Assembly: GCA_028015205.1 (NCBI GenBank)
Contig: CM051516.1
Coordinates: 54,812,230 to 54,876,229, forward strand
Length of the DNA stretch: 64,000 nucleotides
Source of the DNA: Mytilisepta virgata
Taxonomy: Eukaryota > Mollusca > Bivalvia > Mytilida > Mytilidae
Direction of reading: 5' to 3'
The position numbers and the translations under genes are program-made. A model generated the notes under the pieces. The model was not told where the DNA came from. It did no database searches and saw only the letters and a program-made list of their open reading frames with translations. Below, in pieces: positions 24,814-38,600 of the stretch. The number at the start of each line of letters is the position of its first letter. Within the stretch, counting starts at the first letter, position 1.

Positions 24814-27800
24814 ATGGATACAATTGGTTTTCAATTTTGTGTTGTAGCATGCCTCCAGTTATCTTTTACAGTTGGAATTTGTTTCGATCAAACCCGTAAG
24901 TATTTCATTACATTTCTTCAATTTAGTAAGGGGACTTGTTTAGCGTCATCCATTTATTGCATATTTTTTTCGGCCTGCCTAATATTTTTTCAAAATATAT
25001 CATTGTTTGACCCAAGGAGATATGCATTCCTGTTTTTTTTTCATGATAATTTTTTAGCCTATTTTTTTACCAACTTTCTTATACTGTAAGAGGCATTCTA
25101 ATTTCCTAATAAATGTTCAATGTGTATAAAAAGACCAATTAACATGATCTTACTACATGTAGCTACAATAATGCAGCTCCTGTGACAAGTTTTTATCTAG
25201 GCGGAGATGCAAATTTTCATTAAAAATGTTCTTATCATTATTATACGTAATATCATGTACCTTGTTCTATTTCCGGTGGTTCAGTACCATTTGTCAAATT
25301 ATATCTGTTGTTTAATAAATTATACAAACACACATATATATATATATAGATTATAAATAGATTAAAAAATGAAATTTGTTCATATCAGACGTTCTACCAG
25401 CCTGAAAGCGGACAGGTTCGATGTTTGATATATGTCACAAGGCTGATAAAGTGTCTAATATACGAACATCCCATTTCATGATCTTTTCGTATACTGATAG
25501 TCTACTGGAAATTGCCGAGCGCCAACGAATGATAATGTCATGGAGATGTATGCAATAGTAACCGGAGTATAAGTTTATCAGTAAGCTGAACTTCATCTTG
25601 AAACATTCATGTACTTTATGAATAGAAAGGCGATATTTATTATATACAACTTTTATATAATTTAATCTCAAAGATTTTGGCTTCCTATCATTCTTATCAT
25701 TTATTGCCCTTAAATTGTTAATTTTAAGGAAATTTTGCAGTGTTAGGTTATTATCTTGAACATTATTATAGAGAAAGACAAACTGTAAAAAGCAAAAATG
25801 TTCAACAAAGTAAGATCTACAAATAAGTCAGCATATCCAAAATCATTGATTGACCCCATATGGGAGTTTTTGCCCTATAAAGACGGCGTCCGACGTAACT
25901 TTCCTTTAAAGATCTTCTACTCTGAAACCACTGGACCAATTGGGATCAAACTTTGTTGGAATGGTCCTTGGGTGGCCGCCCTCTCACAATTATGTCCGGC
26001 ATTCCCTGAATTCCACCCTACATGGCTGCTGTTACTAAAAGTAGAAAAAAAGGGGGGGGGTGAATTTTAAAAATCTTCCTCTATGAAACTACAAGGCCAG
26101 TTGGAACCAAAGTTGGTAGTAATGGTCCTTAGGAGGTTCTGTTTCAGAATAATTTCCGATGATCCGAACTATTAACCAAGATGGCCGTCACAGCCGAACT
26201 TAGTTTAACATAGGGCCCTATAGGAAAATTCATTGAAAAATCTTCTTGTCTGAAACCACTTGATCAATTGGAACCAGATTTGGCAGCAATGGTCCTTATA
26301 TGGTCCTCTTTTTGAATTGTTTCCGATGACCCGGACTGTGAACCAAGATGGCCACCACAGCCGAACTTAGTTTAACATAGGACCTTTTGGGAAATTCACT
26401 CAAAAATCTTCTCATCTGAAACTACTGAGCCAAATGGAAGTAAAGTTGGCAGCATTGGTCCTTAGATGGTCCTCTTTCAGAATTATGTCCGATCATCCGG
26501 ATTGTCAGCCATTATGGCCGCCACAGCCGATCTTAGTTTAATATAGGACTGTATGGGAAAATTAATTTAAAAATCTTTTTGTCTGAAACCACTTAGCCAG
26601 TTGGAACAAGACTTAGCAGTAGTGGTCCTTAGATGGTTCTCTTTTAGAAATGTGTCCATTGACCTGGACTGTCAACCAACATGGCTGCCACAGCCGAACT
26701 TAGTTTAACATAGAACTTTATAGAAAAACCAACCAAATTGACTGCTACACTTAAATGTTTGGTCCTGCTCAAGGTGAAAATGTAAATTCAAGTGAGCGAT
26801 ACAGGCTCTTGACAGCCTCTAGTTTTGTTATCCAATTATCAGTATTTGTTACCATTATTGGAGATTCTAATGGCATATTCTTCAATCCTAACACTAAAAC
26901 TGTTTTGTCACAAGCCAAAAGTTTATCCGGGTGATCAAATTATTTCATATTTGAATTTTTGGATATGGAGTTTCGGAAAATCTAAATGTCTGTCTTGTAT
27001 TATGATTTGTGTAGCAAAAATAAAGTTAAAAATTAACCTGCAGATATAATGCTTTTCTGTGAACTTCCATGCCTAATTTGTAGCTACATTCCAGTCAGCT
27101 CTTCTCTCTTCAAATCCGCCTTCGCTAGTACAATGCTTACTATAAAAGGGGAACATATGTATGAAATGGTCAAAGTGAAAGTGCTGTAAACCAACCAATA
27201 AACCGAATATGTGGAAAAGAATGGTAATTTCCGGATTTTTTCTTACTTGATTTCATTTTCTTTCAGACTTAACCTGTCATAAGAGAACTTCTGATCAGTT
27301 CTTTAGCGAGAGTGATGCAAGTTATTGTCAAGAATCCGAGAACACTACTGCCTTTCTCATGCATATTGAGTTGATGCATCCTAATACATTTGCAAAGAAT
27401 ACAAGTTTATTTAATTGTACTGATGAATATCTCAACATTTCAAACATGAATCCTTATACTGTGAACGTAAAGTTGTGGCAATGTTCTGATGATTGTGAAA
27501 ATAATACTTTAGATGGTCATCATAATCAAACCGAGAAGAATTTAAGAAGTACCGTATATCAGGAAGACGAAATACACTGCATATTTATTAACAAAGCTGG
27601 AAAGCAGGAAGAAAATATGTCAGATGATTATGAATGGACTATTAAAGGAAACTATACCGACGACATCTCTGTAATTCTTACAGATGACTCTTCGAAAAAT
27701 AAAAGCAATGTGACACTAGACGGCGATGAGACCTCTGACATCTGGTCAGAAGAAAATCGTTTGTCAAAGTTTATTTTCCATCGCATTTTTAGCAATAAAT

Positions 27801-30800
27801 GCAAGGATTCTTCGATTAATAATATATCTGATTGTCTACAAGGAATCGCTTGTGGCATCTTTAATATAGTGACGAATTGTTCAGTGGATAATAAACTTGA
27901 TCTCTTCAATCCGGGGAACGTTTCTATAATTAAGATATTTATGCCGCAATTAACCGGAAATTATTCCATTAATCAGTCATCAATCAACTTCAAAATTAAT
28001 ATATTTGATTCTCAAAATACCTCTTTTGAATTTGAAGATAGTTATGTACTAAGATTGTCTATTTATAATATTTACAAAGTTCGGAAAATCTTTACTTGTA
28101 ACAGAATTTATCTGGTAACCAGAATTTCAAGCAGTGTAAGTGAGTTCATTTGTAAATCTTTTAACGACGGTTGCTTTGGAGACAAATGTATTAACAAATG
28201 CCCGGTAAACTGCGAGCAAGCTATGTATGATCATGAAACAGGATCATGCATTGTATGTAAATCAGGGTGGTTTGGCGAAACATGTGAAAAACAGTGCTTG
28301 AGGAATTGTGATAAATGTATTGACAATACTTCATGTATACAATGTAAAAATGGATTTTATGGAAAGAATTGTGAGCTAAATTGTCCGGTCAGTTGCAAAA
28401 CATGTTTAAAAGATGGCAAAGTATGTCCATTGTGTACTACCGAGAATGATTTTGGATCTCTTTGCGGGTGCAAAGTCGATGAATGTCAGAGTTATAACCC
28501 TTTACGTCAATGTACTGCTTGTAAGAAAGACGGGTGGTATGTTTCAGAGGGAGGTTGTTGTCCTTGTAGTGAGAACTGTGTTGGAGGAAATATGAACTGT
28601 GATAACAGGACAGGTGTATGCATCGATGGCTGTAAAGCAGAATATTACGACGAGAGATGTTTTGACAAATGTAGCAACCACTGTACGGGAAATAGCACCA
28701 TTTGCAACTTTACTACGGGAGAGTGCACGAATGGATGCCGGGAATCCTTTAATCTTTCTGATTGTAGTTATGATTGTTCTTTACTTTATCCTTACTGTAG
28801 CAAATGCTCTTATTTTTCTGATAGTGCATATGAGACTGCAAAATGTACAGAATGCATAGATGGATACTACATGCCTGCCAAATATAGGCTTACTAATCAT
28901 GTCCAGTCATACCTAAGTAGCTATTGCTTTCCATGTGATCATTGTCTAAATAACAAGTGTAATGGTAGAAGTGGATTTTGTAGTGAAGGATGTAAAGGCA
29001 TCGGTCAGTACAATTCTGAAGAGTACATAATGGGTGAAAAACATTGCATGCTTAAATGTTATACATGCTATGACATGAAGTGTAATTTTACAGACGGTTC
29101 ATGTTTAAATGGTTGTGTTCAGGGATATTATGGACCTTTATGTAAAACCAAATGCAGTTCGGCATGTTTAAACCACACCTGTTTAGAGTCGTCTGGCCAA
29201 TGCGTTACATGCGAGGCAGGATATCATGGTCACACGTGTAACCTCACTTGTGGTCAATGTGCAGAACCAATATGTCATCAGTTTACTGGCGAATGTGAAG
29301 GTATGTAGAAGTCATTTTTAATCCAATTACATCAACAGCTTTGACACAATATTACCAGTTAACATTCCGTACGACCGAATGTGTCATTTGTTCAAAGCCC
29401 GACTGATACGGTTCATGACCAGTTGTATACCTGCCCATGATGTATCATTGTTAACCAGTGGTACCTTGTTAAAATCCATTTCCAAAGCATAAGTGCAACG
29501 ATTTAGGACTTTTTAAACCTTTCACATACTATTCTGTAAATAGTTCTTCCAAGTACTCTCAGTTTGATTGTTATATTAAAACCTCATCGAGGACTGCAAA
29601 AAAAAAGAAATAAGTAGACATTTTATTGAAAATCCAAAACACATTTGTAAAGAGTAAACAACTTCAGAAAATGTACATTCGATTATAGTTAAATTGAGTC
29701 AAACAAAATCCTATTTCATTAAATCCTATTTCAATAAAGAAGAAATTAAAACTACACAAGTCAAAAAACAATTAACAATGAAAAATTAGCAATTTCACAA
29801 TTTCAGTCTGAAAATTGGAACCCTGAATCAAATTTTAAAATTGAAAACCTTAATGCACATCTACACGTAGTGAAGAACAATATTATAAACAAATGAAACC
29901 ACTGAAACAAAAAATGAATGAATATTTCCAGAGACAATGCAAGATTAGCAATTTCACCATTTTCGGTCCCAAAATTGGAACCCTTAATCGATTTTCAAAA
30001 TTAAAAACCATTTTTACACATCTACAGATAATAAAGAACAATATTATATACAAATAAATTTGCTAAATCTAGATGAAAACTGAAAGAGGAGTTTAAGTCA
30101 CAAGCTTAAATTTACTATGTCCAAAATACAACCCCTGTGGGCCTCAAATAGTGAAAATCAAAATTCTGAAACCTTATTGCGCATCTACATACAGTATGTG
30201 ACAATATTGTATAGAAATTAAAAGCATAAAATGAAAAATGAATAAGGAGTTAGTCACGAGCTTAAATTTCCAGTTTTCGAAATTCGATCCCTGTTTTCCC
30301 CAATTTTTAAAATTCTAAAACCTTATTGCGCATATACATACAGTATGTGATAAAACTGTATAGAAATTAAATGCATGACGTGAAAAATGAATGAGGAGTT
30401 TAGGTCATAAGCTTAAATTCCAATTTTTTTTTTAAATTCGACCCATGGGGACTCCAATTTTTAAAAATCAAAATTCGAAAACCTTATTGCGCATCTATAT
30501 ACAGTATGTGATAATACTGTATAGAAATTAAAAGCATAAAATGAGAAATGAATGAGTAGTTTAGTCAACAAGTTTAAATTTCCAGTTGTCGAAATTCGAC
30601 CCCTGTGGGCCCCAATTTTTGAAAACCAAAATTCTAAAACCTTATTGCACATCTACATACATTTTGTGAAAATACTGTATAGAAATTAAATGCATGAAGT
30701 TAAACATGAACGAAGAGTTCTGGAGACTAGATTATCTAACGGACGGACAGACGGACGGACGAACAGACGGGCGGACAGTCGGTCAGTCAGGCGGACAAAC

Positions 30801-33483
30801 GGACCGATTACAAATATCCCCTAACTTCATTCGAAGTGCGGGGATAATGATCCTTATGGTATCTAGTATGAAGTTGTGTTTTATTTTTTTAACTGTCGAG
30901 AAACATGGCCGCCATGGCTAAAAATAGAACATAGGGGTAAACTGCAGTTTTTTGGCTTATATAAAAAACTAAAGCATTTAGAGTAAAACTGATATGTGGT
31001 AAAAATATTCATCAGATCGAGATCTACCTGCCATGAAATTTTCAGACGAACCAGTCAACCCTTTGTTGGGTTATTGTCCCTGAATTGTTAATTTTAAGGA
31101 CATTTTGCAGTTTTAGGGCATTATCTTGAATATTATTATAGATAAAGACAAACTGTAAACAGCAAAAAATATTCAACAAAGTAGGATCTACAAATAAGTC
31201 CAAAATCGCTAATTGGCCCCTTCTAGAAGATTCTGCCTTTTAAAGACGTTTTTTCACATTTTTTCATCATCTTTGTAAAAATCTTCTTTGATACTACAGG
31301 ATAAATTTCAGCAAAACTTAGACTGAAAGATTCTTAGGGTTTGTAGTATGAAGTTTGTGTTTTATTTTCTTGTCCATCGAGAAGCATGGCTGCCATGGCT
31401 AAAATAGAACATAGGTGAAAAATACAAGTTTTGGCTCATATCTCAAAAACGACGGAGCTGGCTACCAAAATTTATCAGATTTCAAACTATCGACTCTTTT
31501 TGTCTCTACTACTTTTAGATGGATGCTTACAGGGATTTCATGGATTAACTTGTGAACAATATTGCAATACATGTGTCGGAAATGATTGTGATGTCGACGG
31601 GAATTGTTTGCATGGGTGTGTTCCAGGAAGATATGGTAAATCCTGTGATAAAACCTGTGCAGATAGCTGTTTTATTTGTCAACCAGAGCTTGGTCATTGT
31701 ATTATAAAGAATTCATCAAAAATCGATGTTACTCACTTTTGGAATGTTTCAAGACAATCTTGCCAGGTTGGGTGGTTTGGTGTATATTGCAATATATCAT
31801 GTGGAATTGGTTGCCAGGAAACAGACCGCAATGTATATAATTGTGATAGATTCACAGGTTTCTGTCCTCATTGTATAAAAGGTTACCACGGTATCGGTTG
31901 CTCAGAAGAATGTAACCATACATGTGTGGACCGGGATTGTAATAGAGATGGAACATGTCGGAAAGGATGTTTGTTCCGATGGCAAGGGAAATATTGCCAC
32001 AGTAAGTATGTCGTGTATGAAAGCAGATGGAAGGACGTCGATTGTCTTGAGTGGGGTTTCAAATTTAAGTCTTACAACAGAATGAAAAAAATGATGTATT
32101 GTAGCATATACCAATTGTCTATTTTATCATTGTATTATTATATTATATGCAATTGAAATGGTTGCTCTTGATTAATGAAAATTTTAATCGAGAATGTGGT
32201 GAAAAATAATAATTATAATGATCGTGGTTTTGTCCATCACGGTATAAAAATTCATGTTACCTCTTCGGACAAGCAATTTAAAGTCTGTCTGTTTAGTGTG
32301 TACCGGGTAGTTGATTCATATGAAAACATGTTCATCTAAATCTTTTAAACATATACATGAATTTTAAGACATTAAGACACCTTTCTTTTGAAAATACATT
32401 AGAATGGTCCAAATTTTAAATTCCTAATTACATTGTTATTTATTATGTGATTAGATGGATGGATGGATTATTGTTTAATGTACAGTGGCAAATATTACAT
32501 GCATATCAGGACGAGAACATGCTGTTGTGATATGAATATGAGATCTGCTTAGTGCTAGACCGATATTCTTCACGATAACAATATCAATTTTGAACTTGAG
32601 GAATTAAAAGAAAAAAAAACAAAATTCCTAACAGATATATATATATATTATCATTCGTTGTAGAATATTATCCTGAGACGCTTTTTGAAAGGCTTGCTGG
32701 AATTTTATTTGCTGTTATGGCTGTTATTGTTTTTGTGGCTAGTGTTGCTTGTATTGTTTTGAAGAAGAAGTAAGTAAAACAGTCAACAACAACTGTGATC
32801 ACTTACGAAACTCTTATTCTCTTGCCGGTGTTTACCTTCTAGTAATAGTATCAGAAACAGTTTTGATATTATCAAATATGGCATCATTTCATTTTGAACG
32901 ATGGTCTATCAAAATTTGAAAAGGCAAGTTTAACCAGGGTGTCCAATAAATTCTTTGATACCAATTTTGATGCACAAGGTGTGAAACATTCCGTCGATTT
33001 ACGACTCATCGCTTGTGTTCAATGCCTAAAATGCTATGTTGTGTGTTTTAATATAATATGATAAACCCTTAAAACGCAAACTTCAACATGTTAAGCAGGT
33101 TTTTTTTACCTTAGGCAAATACAAATGTAGATTCTGATATTAGTATTTTTGCCCATTTGTTTGCAACATATACATGTATATCGACCACACATGAACATTT
33201 CAAACTGTAAACGTTAACTAAAGGAATGTAAATGGGCTTGGTTTACCAGCAACCATATCTGAATGAATTCCAAATTCGAACCCCAAGTCCGAAATTTGTT
33301 CACCGAAAACCGAGTTGCACCAAACACATGATTGCATGAATGAAAGTAGTTTCCTCCGAACGAATGAACTATTGATGATCTACTAAATATTATGATTTCT
33401 ATTTCAGAAGAGAAGAGAAGAAAATCCATATCAGAAGAAGGTGTGCTGTTCAATATAAACACAATATGAGTACTTTTGTTTAG
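24814..33483 (+). CDS. Multiple-EGF-like type I membrane receptor (MEGF/SREC-like), five exons
   Basis: Exons 24814-24895, 27267-29300, 31519-32001, 32664-32769 and 33408-33483; every join keeps frame (phases 1,1,1,2) and uses GT-AG. They encode 926 residues ending in TAG. Residues 1-23 are a signal peptide (MDTIGFQFCVV start, A at -3). Residues 28 to about 325 are an ectodomain I do not recognise, with many N-x-S/T sequons. About 329-860 is a chain of Cys-rich EGF/laminin-EGF-like repeats with GWFGETC, GFYGKNC, GYYGPLC, GYHGHTC and GYHGIGC signatures, as in MEGF10/11 and SREC scavenger receptors. A 23-residue hydrophobic helix (about 877-899) is followed by a 27-residue basic tail (KKKREEKK start) without NPxY or YxxL motifs, so signalling would need a partner. 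Introns 1 and 2 are filled with repeats. A role in recognition or clearance of particles is inference from the family. A further exon missed by eye is possible. Confidence 0.85.
25885..26725. repeat. 168-bp tandem-unit family, opposite orientation, in intron 1 of the EGF-like receptor
   Basis: Five units with TCTGAAACCACTGGACCAAT, GGTCCTTAGATGGTCCTCTT, CCAAGATGGCCGCCACAGCC and TTAGTTTAACATAGG. This is the reverse complement of the family at 5735-6668. The upstream 25690-25880 (TTGTTAATTTTAAGGAAATT block) is shared with 31080-31210 and 48965-49100. Confidence 0.65.
29785..30850. repeat. Pearl-like tandem-core repeat with GACG microsatellite
   Basis: Six to seven diverged units of about 165 bp (CAAAATTCTAAAACCTTATT, GCGCATCTACATACAGTATG and so on) are followed by (GACG)n at 30738-30805 and the end CATTCGAAGTGCGGGGATAA. 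Same family and orientation as the right half of 22337-23820. It fills part of intron 2 of the EGF-like receptor gene. Confidence 0.65.
32453..32590 (-). mobile_element. Truncated SINE (same family as 44810-45171)
   Basis: Contains the (TGGA)n tail end and the body segment with TTGTTTAATGTACAGTGGC and TGCTAGACCGATA, but lacks the tRNA-like head. It lies in intron 3 of the EGF-like receptor gene. Confidence 0.65.
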
Positions 33484-35160
33484 TTGCAGAATGTTTGACG
33501 TGATTATACAATCCAGATTTGAAATGCAGGATTGTTTGAATTGTGATATATCGATAGAACTGTCTAAAACACTTTGGTTTGCCTGTTTTTTAGACACAAT
33601 TGGCATTACCTAAATTGGACATCCTGTGTAGGCGAGTTTGACTCTATTGCATAGTGTTGAAAAGGTTATGAGTGTTCCTGTTGAAAGTTTATCCCCATAT
33701 ATGTATTGTGCATTTAGTATTCAATTAATTACTTTTATCTTCCTAACTGTCATTATTGTGAAGATAAATAATTATTTAATAATTTAAAGCTTCGGTTCAT
33801 ACAATTTTTGTCGGGCGAACGACCGGTCCATATACTGCCATATGACCCTCAATGTCATGAACTATTTGTTAAATAATTAGTACATTATAGTAGTATATGG
33901 CCCAGATACATATATTCCATATAAATGACCATACATGTCACGTTAGTTGTGTTTAAAGTAAAAATATAATCCTAAAATATTGAATGGCAGATTCAGACTC
34001 CGCAATTGACTAAAACATGGCAAAAAGGACACGGGTGAACGTTATATAGTTTTCAAAATATTTTAACTAAGTGGTTACTGTTAACTTTACAATATGAATT
34101 TATGCATGTTGGAATCAAAATACGTGTTGGTCAGTTTCAGTATAGATCAGAAATATTAGAAGCTTTTATAATAGTTTTTTTCACTCGCTGTAAAATTCTA
34201 ATACAAAATTAACCAAAAACCCATTAGAACAAACATGTGGTATTCAATGGGAACAGAAGTTATATTCCTTGAATGTTTACTTTTAAAGCTACTCGTTACG
34301 CACCTTTTTACTCAAAGATTTGGGTCTAAAACAGATTATCTTCTTTCTAGTTATATTTCTATATTTATATTATATACAGTGTACTTGTGTTTTCATGCAT
34401 TGCTTATATGCAATGGTGCAATGTGTCAGCTTGAAGGGATACCGTTTAATGATCTATTTCGACAAGATGTTGTATAAAACGAGTAAAAAAGTTATTTACA
34501 AGACAATTTGATAGACTTGTTAATTTTATGAAATTGTCTATGTTATTTCTATTATTATATTATAATTATTATCATCTTAATATGATTATTTTATTTATTT
34601 ATTTATTTCATAGTAAAATAAGAATTATTAGGTAATAATTTGCATGTGAACATCTTTAGAAATGGTTCAAAAGATATGATCATTTCAGTTTCCATAATGA
34701 TCATTTCAGTTTCCATAATGACAACCTCCCGTGTTTAAGTAGTAACATACTGTTTCCCAGTACTATGTATGGTCACCGTGGTTAACTTATCTAAACTGAT
34801 ATGGTAATCCCAAGCGTGTCCCATTCTCACAACAAATCTAAAAATTAATTAATTCATATACAACAACACTTTATTAAAGAAGCAAAAACACTGTGTTATG
34901 ATATTGTAATATTATATTTATTTATCTTAGCCTAATTTGTTTTGTGGCCTTATAACATGTATAATATGCTTACATAATACTTATATTTGTTTACCAAATA
35001 ATGTTATAACTGTGCAGTTTAGATGTTATAACTGTGCAGTTTAGAAATCACTGGAACAATCATAGATACTGATGGAATGATTAGAACTTTCTATTTGACT
35101 TGAATAATAAGTCTGGAATGATCATAATATACGATGTGTAATTCAAACTTCTACCGTATT
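33484..35160. other. Intergenic between the EGF-like receptor and gene A
   Basis: AT-rich, with short tandem doublets (CATTTCAGTTTCCATAATGA near 34681-34720; TTATAACTGTGCAGTTTAG near 35004-35044). No exon fitting either neighbour was found. Confidence 0.5.
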
Positions 35161-35240
35161 CTAGGAGTTTCCGTTCTACAGTTTTCTAGGAGTTTCCCTT
35201 CTACAGTTTTCTAGAGGTTTCCGCGACAACTATATATATA
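35161..35240 (+). promoter_or_regulatory. Candidate promoter: three kappaB-like repeats and a TATA box
   Basis: A unit starting CTAGGAGTTTCC recurs at 35161, 35186 and 35211, exactly 25 bp apart (the third is CTAGAGGTTTCC). GGAGTTTCC resembles a Rel/NF-kappaB half-palindrome. Immediately after comes TATATATATA (35231-35240), with an initiator-like TCAGATTAG about 30 bp further. It lies about 430 bp before the ATG of gene A. Transcription from here would give a long 5' leader, possibly with an intron. Inference only. Confidence 0.4.
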
Positions 35241-35666
35241 CAGACACTTTCAGATTAGACATTAACATTCTTGTGTTTTTAGATGTTGGAACTTTTATTT
35301 ACGTTATCTACATCATGCTAGATTGTGACTTATTGGACATAATATTCTGTTTGGATTCTTGCAACAGTGAAGAGAAGAATTCCGGATAAAGAAAAGACAA
35401 AAGGGTCGGACATATATTTTAAAAGTTAAGTTGACATTTCAAATTGTATAATATTTCTTGTAAACTTGTGTATAATAAAACTTGTTAAATTTTATTATTG
35501 ATTTGTGTCTTTTGTTGGCTACAATTTAAAGGTGATTTCTGGCCGTAACAACTGTAACATCTTGAACTTGTCATGTGTACAGGTGTTATCGATTACTTTC
35601 GCACAAAATACATGTATAGATATATAACATTAATTTCAATTATAATACAATTTCAAGTTTGGGACC

Positions 35667-38600
35667 ATGGGATATTTTTATGTTGCCGTGGTAATGGCAG
35701 TCTGCATAGTTACACCAACTGCTATAGAGATAACAGGTAGTAAGTATTATATCAATAAAATATCAAGTACTCAAATCATGCTAAAACAATATCAATGTAC
35801 ATATATGTTGAATTCTAAGGAGTGAATATCTCGATTTATTACTTGCAAAATTTGGTAATCCACTCTCAATGTAATTTATTTTTAACTTTCTTGTCATTTT
35901 TTTATATAATATATCTATAGAGACGATAGTCCTCACTCACGGCTTAATTCAATGTTGGTTTTTCTTGTTTTGTTTTCCTTTTAAAAGTTTTTGGCATTTT
36001 GGTGAACTGATTTGGTGGAGTCATTATATTAAGATAAAAAAAAAATAACAATCCGTATTCATGCCGTATTATCTCAAGCCGAGGATCTTTCTACCATTCG
36101 CTTAAACATAAATGTCAAGTTGGTGCACAAATTTTCCAATCTAGTGTGTGATAAAGGTTGTGTGATTATTGTATAGGTTAGCCATAAGCTATAAAGGGTA
36201 GCAATTTAGGTCACGAGTATGCGATTTGGGATATTCGATAAAGGGGTGCAATACGAACGAAACAACAGTCAAGTGCTTTATTATAAAATACATTCATTCT
36301 TAGTTGAGAGATTTTGAGCTCAAATACAGATGACCAGAGAGGTAAAGCAAATCAAAGTTATAAGAACAGGTATATGTATAACTGTGCACGAATGTGATTC
36401 TTCCAGTGTGTGAGAAAAGCAGTAATAAACATTGTGTACATTTTCCATTGTCAATCATCATTGAAATTACAGTTGACTCTCGTTATCTCGAACACATTTA
36501 AGTCGACATTCCGGGTAGTTCGAATTATCTGTTTGGACCCTCAACAGCAGTAACTACACAGAATTACTCCTGATATCTCGAATTTTCGCTAAAGTCGAAC
36601 AAGATTTTCAGGTGTCAATGGATTCAACATAACGAGACTTGACTGTATTTTAAAACAATTTTCACGAAGAGATATGTATGAATGTTATTTCCTTTTCATT
36701 AGATGTTGCTACGATGGAAAACATCCAGGTATGTGTAGATGACTGTAAAAGATATGCTGAAACAGGTAATACGTACACCAATAAAATCTTAATATGTTTA
36801 TCATTATTTTTTTGCATGTGTTGTTTCTCATTAGCTATTTGTATTCATTTAATTTGTGCGTGTGTGCGCGCGCCTTGAATTATTTGTATGGTTCTCCTAA
36901 TACATGTGATAGTTTTATGGTAGATTATTAATTCTGTATAACTTGCAACTTGTATAATTTTCAGTCCTTGAATATGCACATTGGTTGAAATGCCAAAGTT
37001 ATCTTTTTAATCTTTATACAGAATATTAATGCTTACTTTTAATTATTTATCAGTATTAACCTATACTTTGAAAGGACATTGTTTCATTAGCAAATTAAAC
37101 CAGTGTTGTTTATTTCAGCTTTCGACCTTGGAATTTGTATAACGGGTTGCAATCGTAAGTATCTAAAATGTCTGTAATGCATTCCCATGATAAATCTTTG
37201 GGTTTTCAGTTTTAAAAGTTGCTTTCATTGATTTTTTCACTCAAGCCTATAGCAGCTAAGTATGAAAGTTTATACAAAGATTACAAAATATATACATATC
37301 AAAAAATATTTTTTATGAATCTAAAAATATTTTTCTAACTCAAAAGGTTTATATTTTAAATTTTAAATTTTGCGCTCATGGTTCTTTTTATGATTACGTT
37401 TGTATGTTTTTAAAGTGTATTCCTTTTTTTTCTAACAGCTGGTGATCTAAATGATTGTATTGAATGCTGTAAGATGTGTGGGGAAGGTAGTATCTCTGAT
37501 TATGTTAATTTCATTTACTTTATTAAAGTTTTTTTTATATTGATCGTATTGATCATGACATTTTATTTACCAGTTTTGCTGAAGCGCAAAAAAATCGAAA
37601 AATAATTCAGAATATTTCAATCATTCATGTACCCACTCAGCAGAACTACGCGAGGAAATACCATCCTCCCAAGTCAGGGTTTTGTATCTACGTTCGTTCC
37701 TACAAACCCCTGACAACATTCATTCATATTTTACGGGTCGGAAGTGAACGATTTTCATTGGTTACTTCTCAAGGTCAAAAGAGATCCATTTGCGTCGTAG
37801 GTAGAATTTTCTAGGTCACACACCAGGCGGCGATATGTTCGACCCGCAAAATATGAATGTGTGATGTAGGGGTTTGTAGGAACGAACATGGATACAAAAC
37901 CCTGACTTGGGAGGATGCAAAATACTAACTTAACAAGCAAATATTATTTGTCTAAATTTATGCATTCAAGCGATAATCTTTTAACGTTCCAAATAATCTC
38001 TGTGAATATCAGGATAGTCCAGAAATGCTAGAAACTACGATGATCATACTCTCGTGGGTTTGTATCAATCCGTAGATATTCTATCAGTGTTTGCAACAAA
38101 CGCTCCTTGGTAAAAATATTGACACATCGAAAACACATGTAGAAAAATGTCTATTTTTGTTGTTGATAATAGTGATTATATTACTTAATTATAACCTTAC
38201 GAGCCGTGAATTGTTCAATGTCTCTGGACCTATAATAAAATGACATAAATAAAGAACATGTTTAAACATAGACACGTGGTTAGCACTTTACCATCTTTCA
38301 AAATTTGTAATTTGTCTTTGAGTCTACAATTATTGAAATTTATTTTGACCAACGAATTTATTCTTATATTCTAAGGTGATATAAGTGACTGTTTTCAAGT
38401 TTGTAAAGTAACATATAACTACCAAAGTAAGTATTAAAAATGAGTCAAAAAATGTATTTTGTTATGTTGGTTGTTTTGTGCGTGCTACAGGATTACTGCT
38501 GGAGATCATAAAATGACTTCTTATACATGTACTGCATGAGAACTTTGAACAAGCATAGTTCTCGTAAAAGAATAGTTCAAGACAATGATGTTCTTAGCAA

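Noticed and set aside
31431..31518. N-terminal extension of the third exon of the EGF-like receptor
   Set aside because: Begins without ATG inside a repeat; the acceptor at 31517-31518 gives the correct phase.
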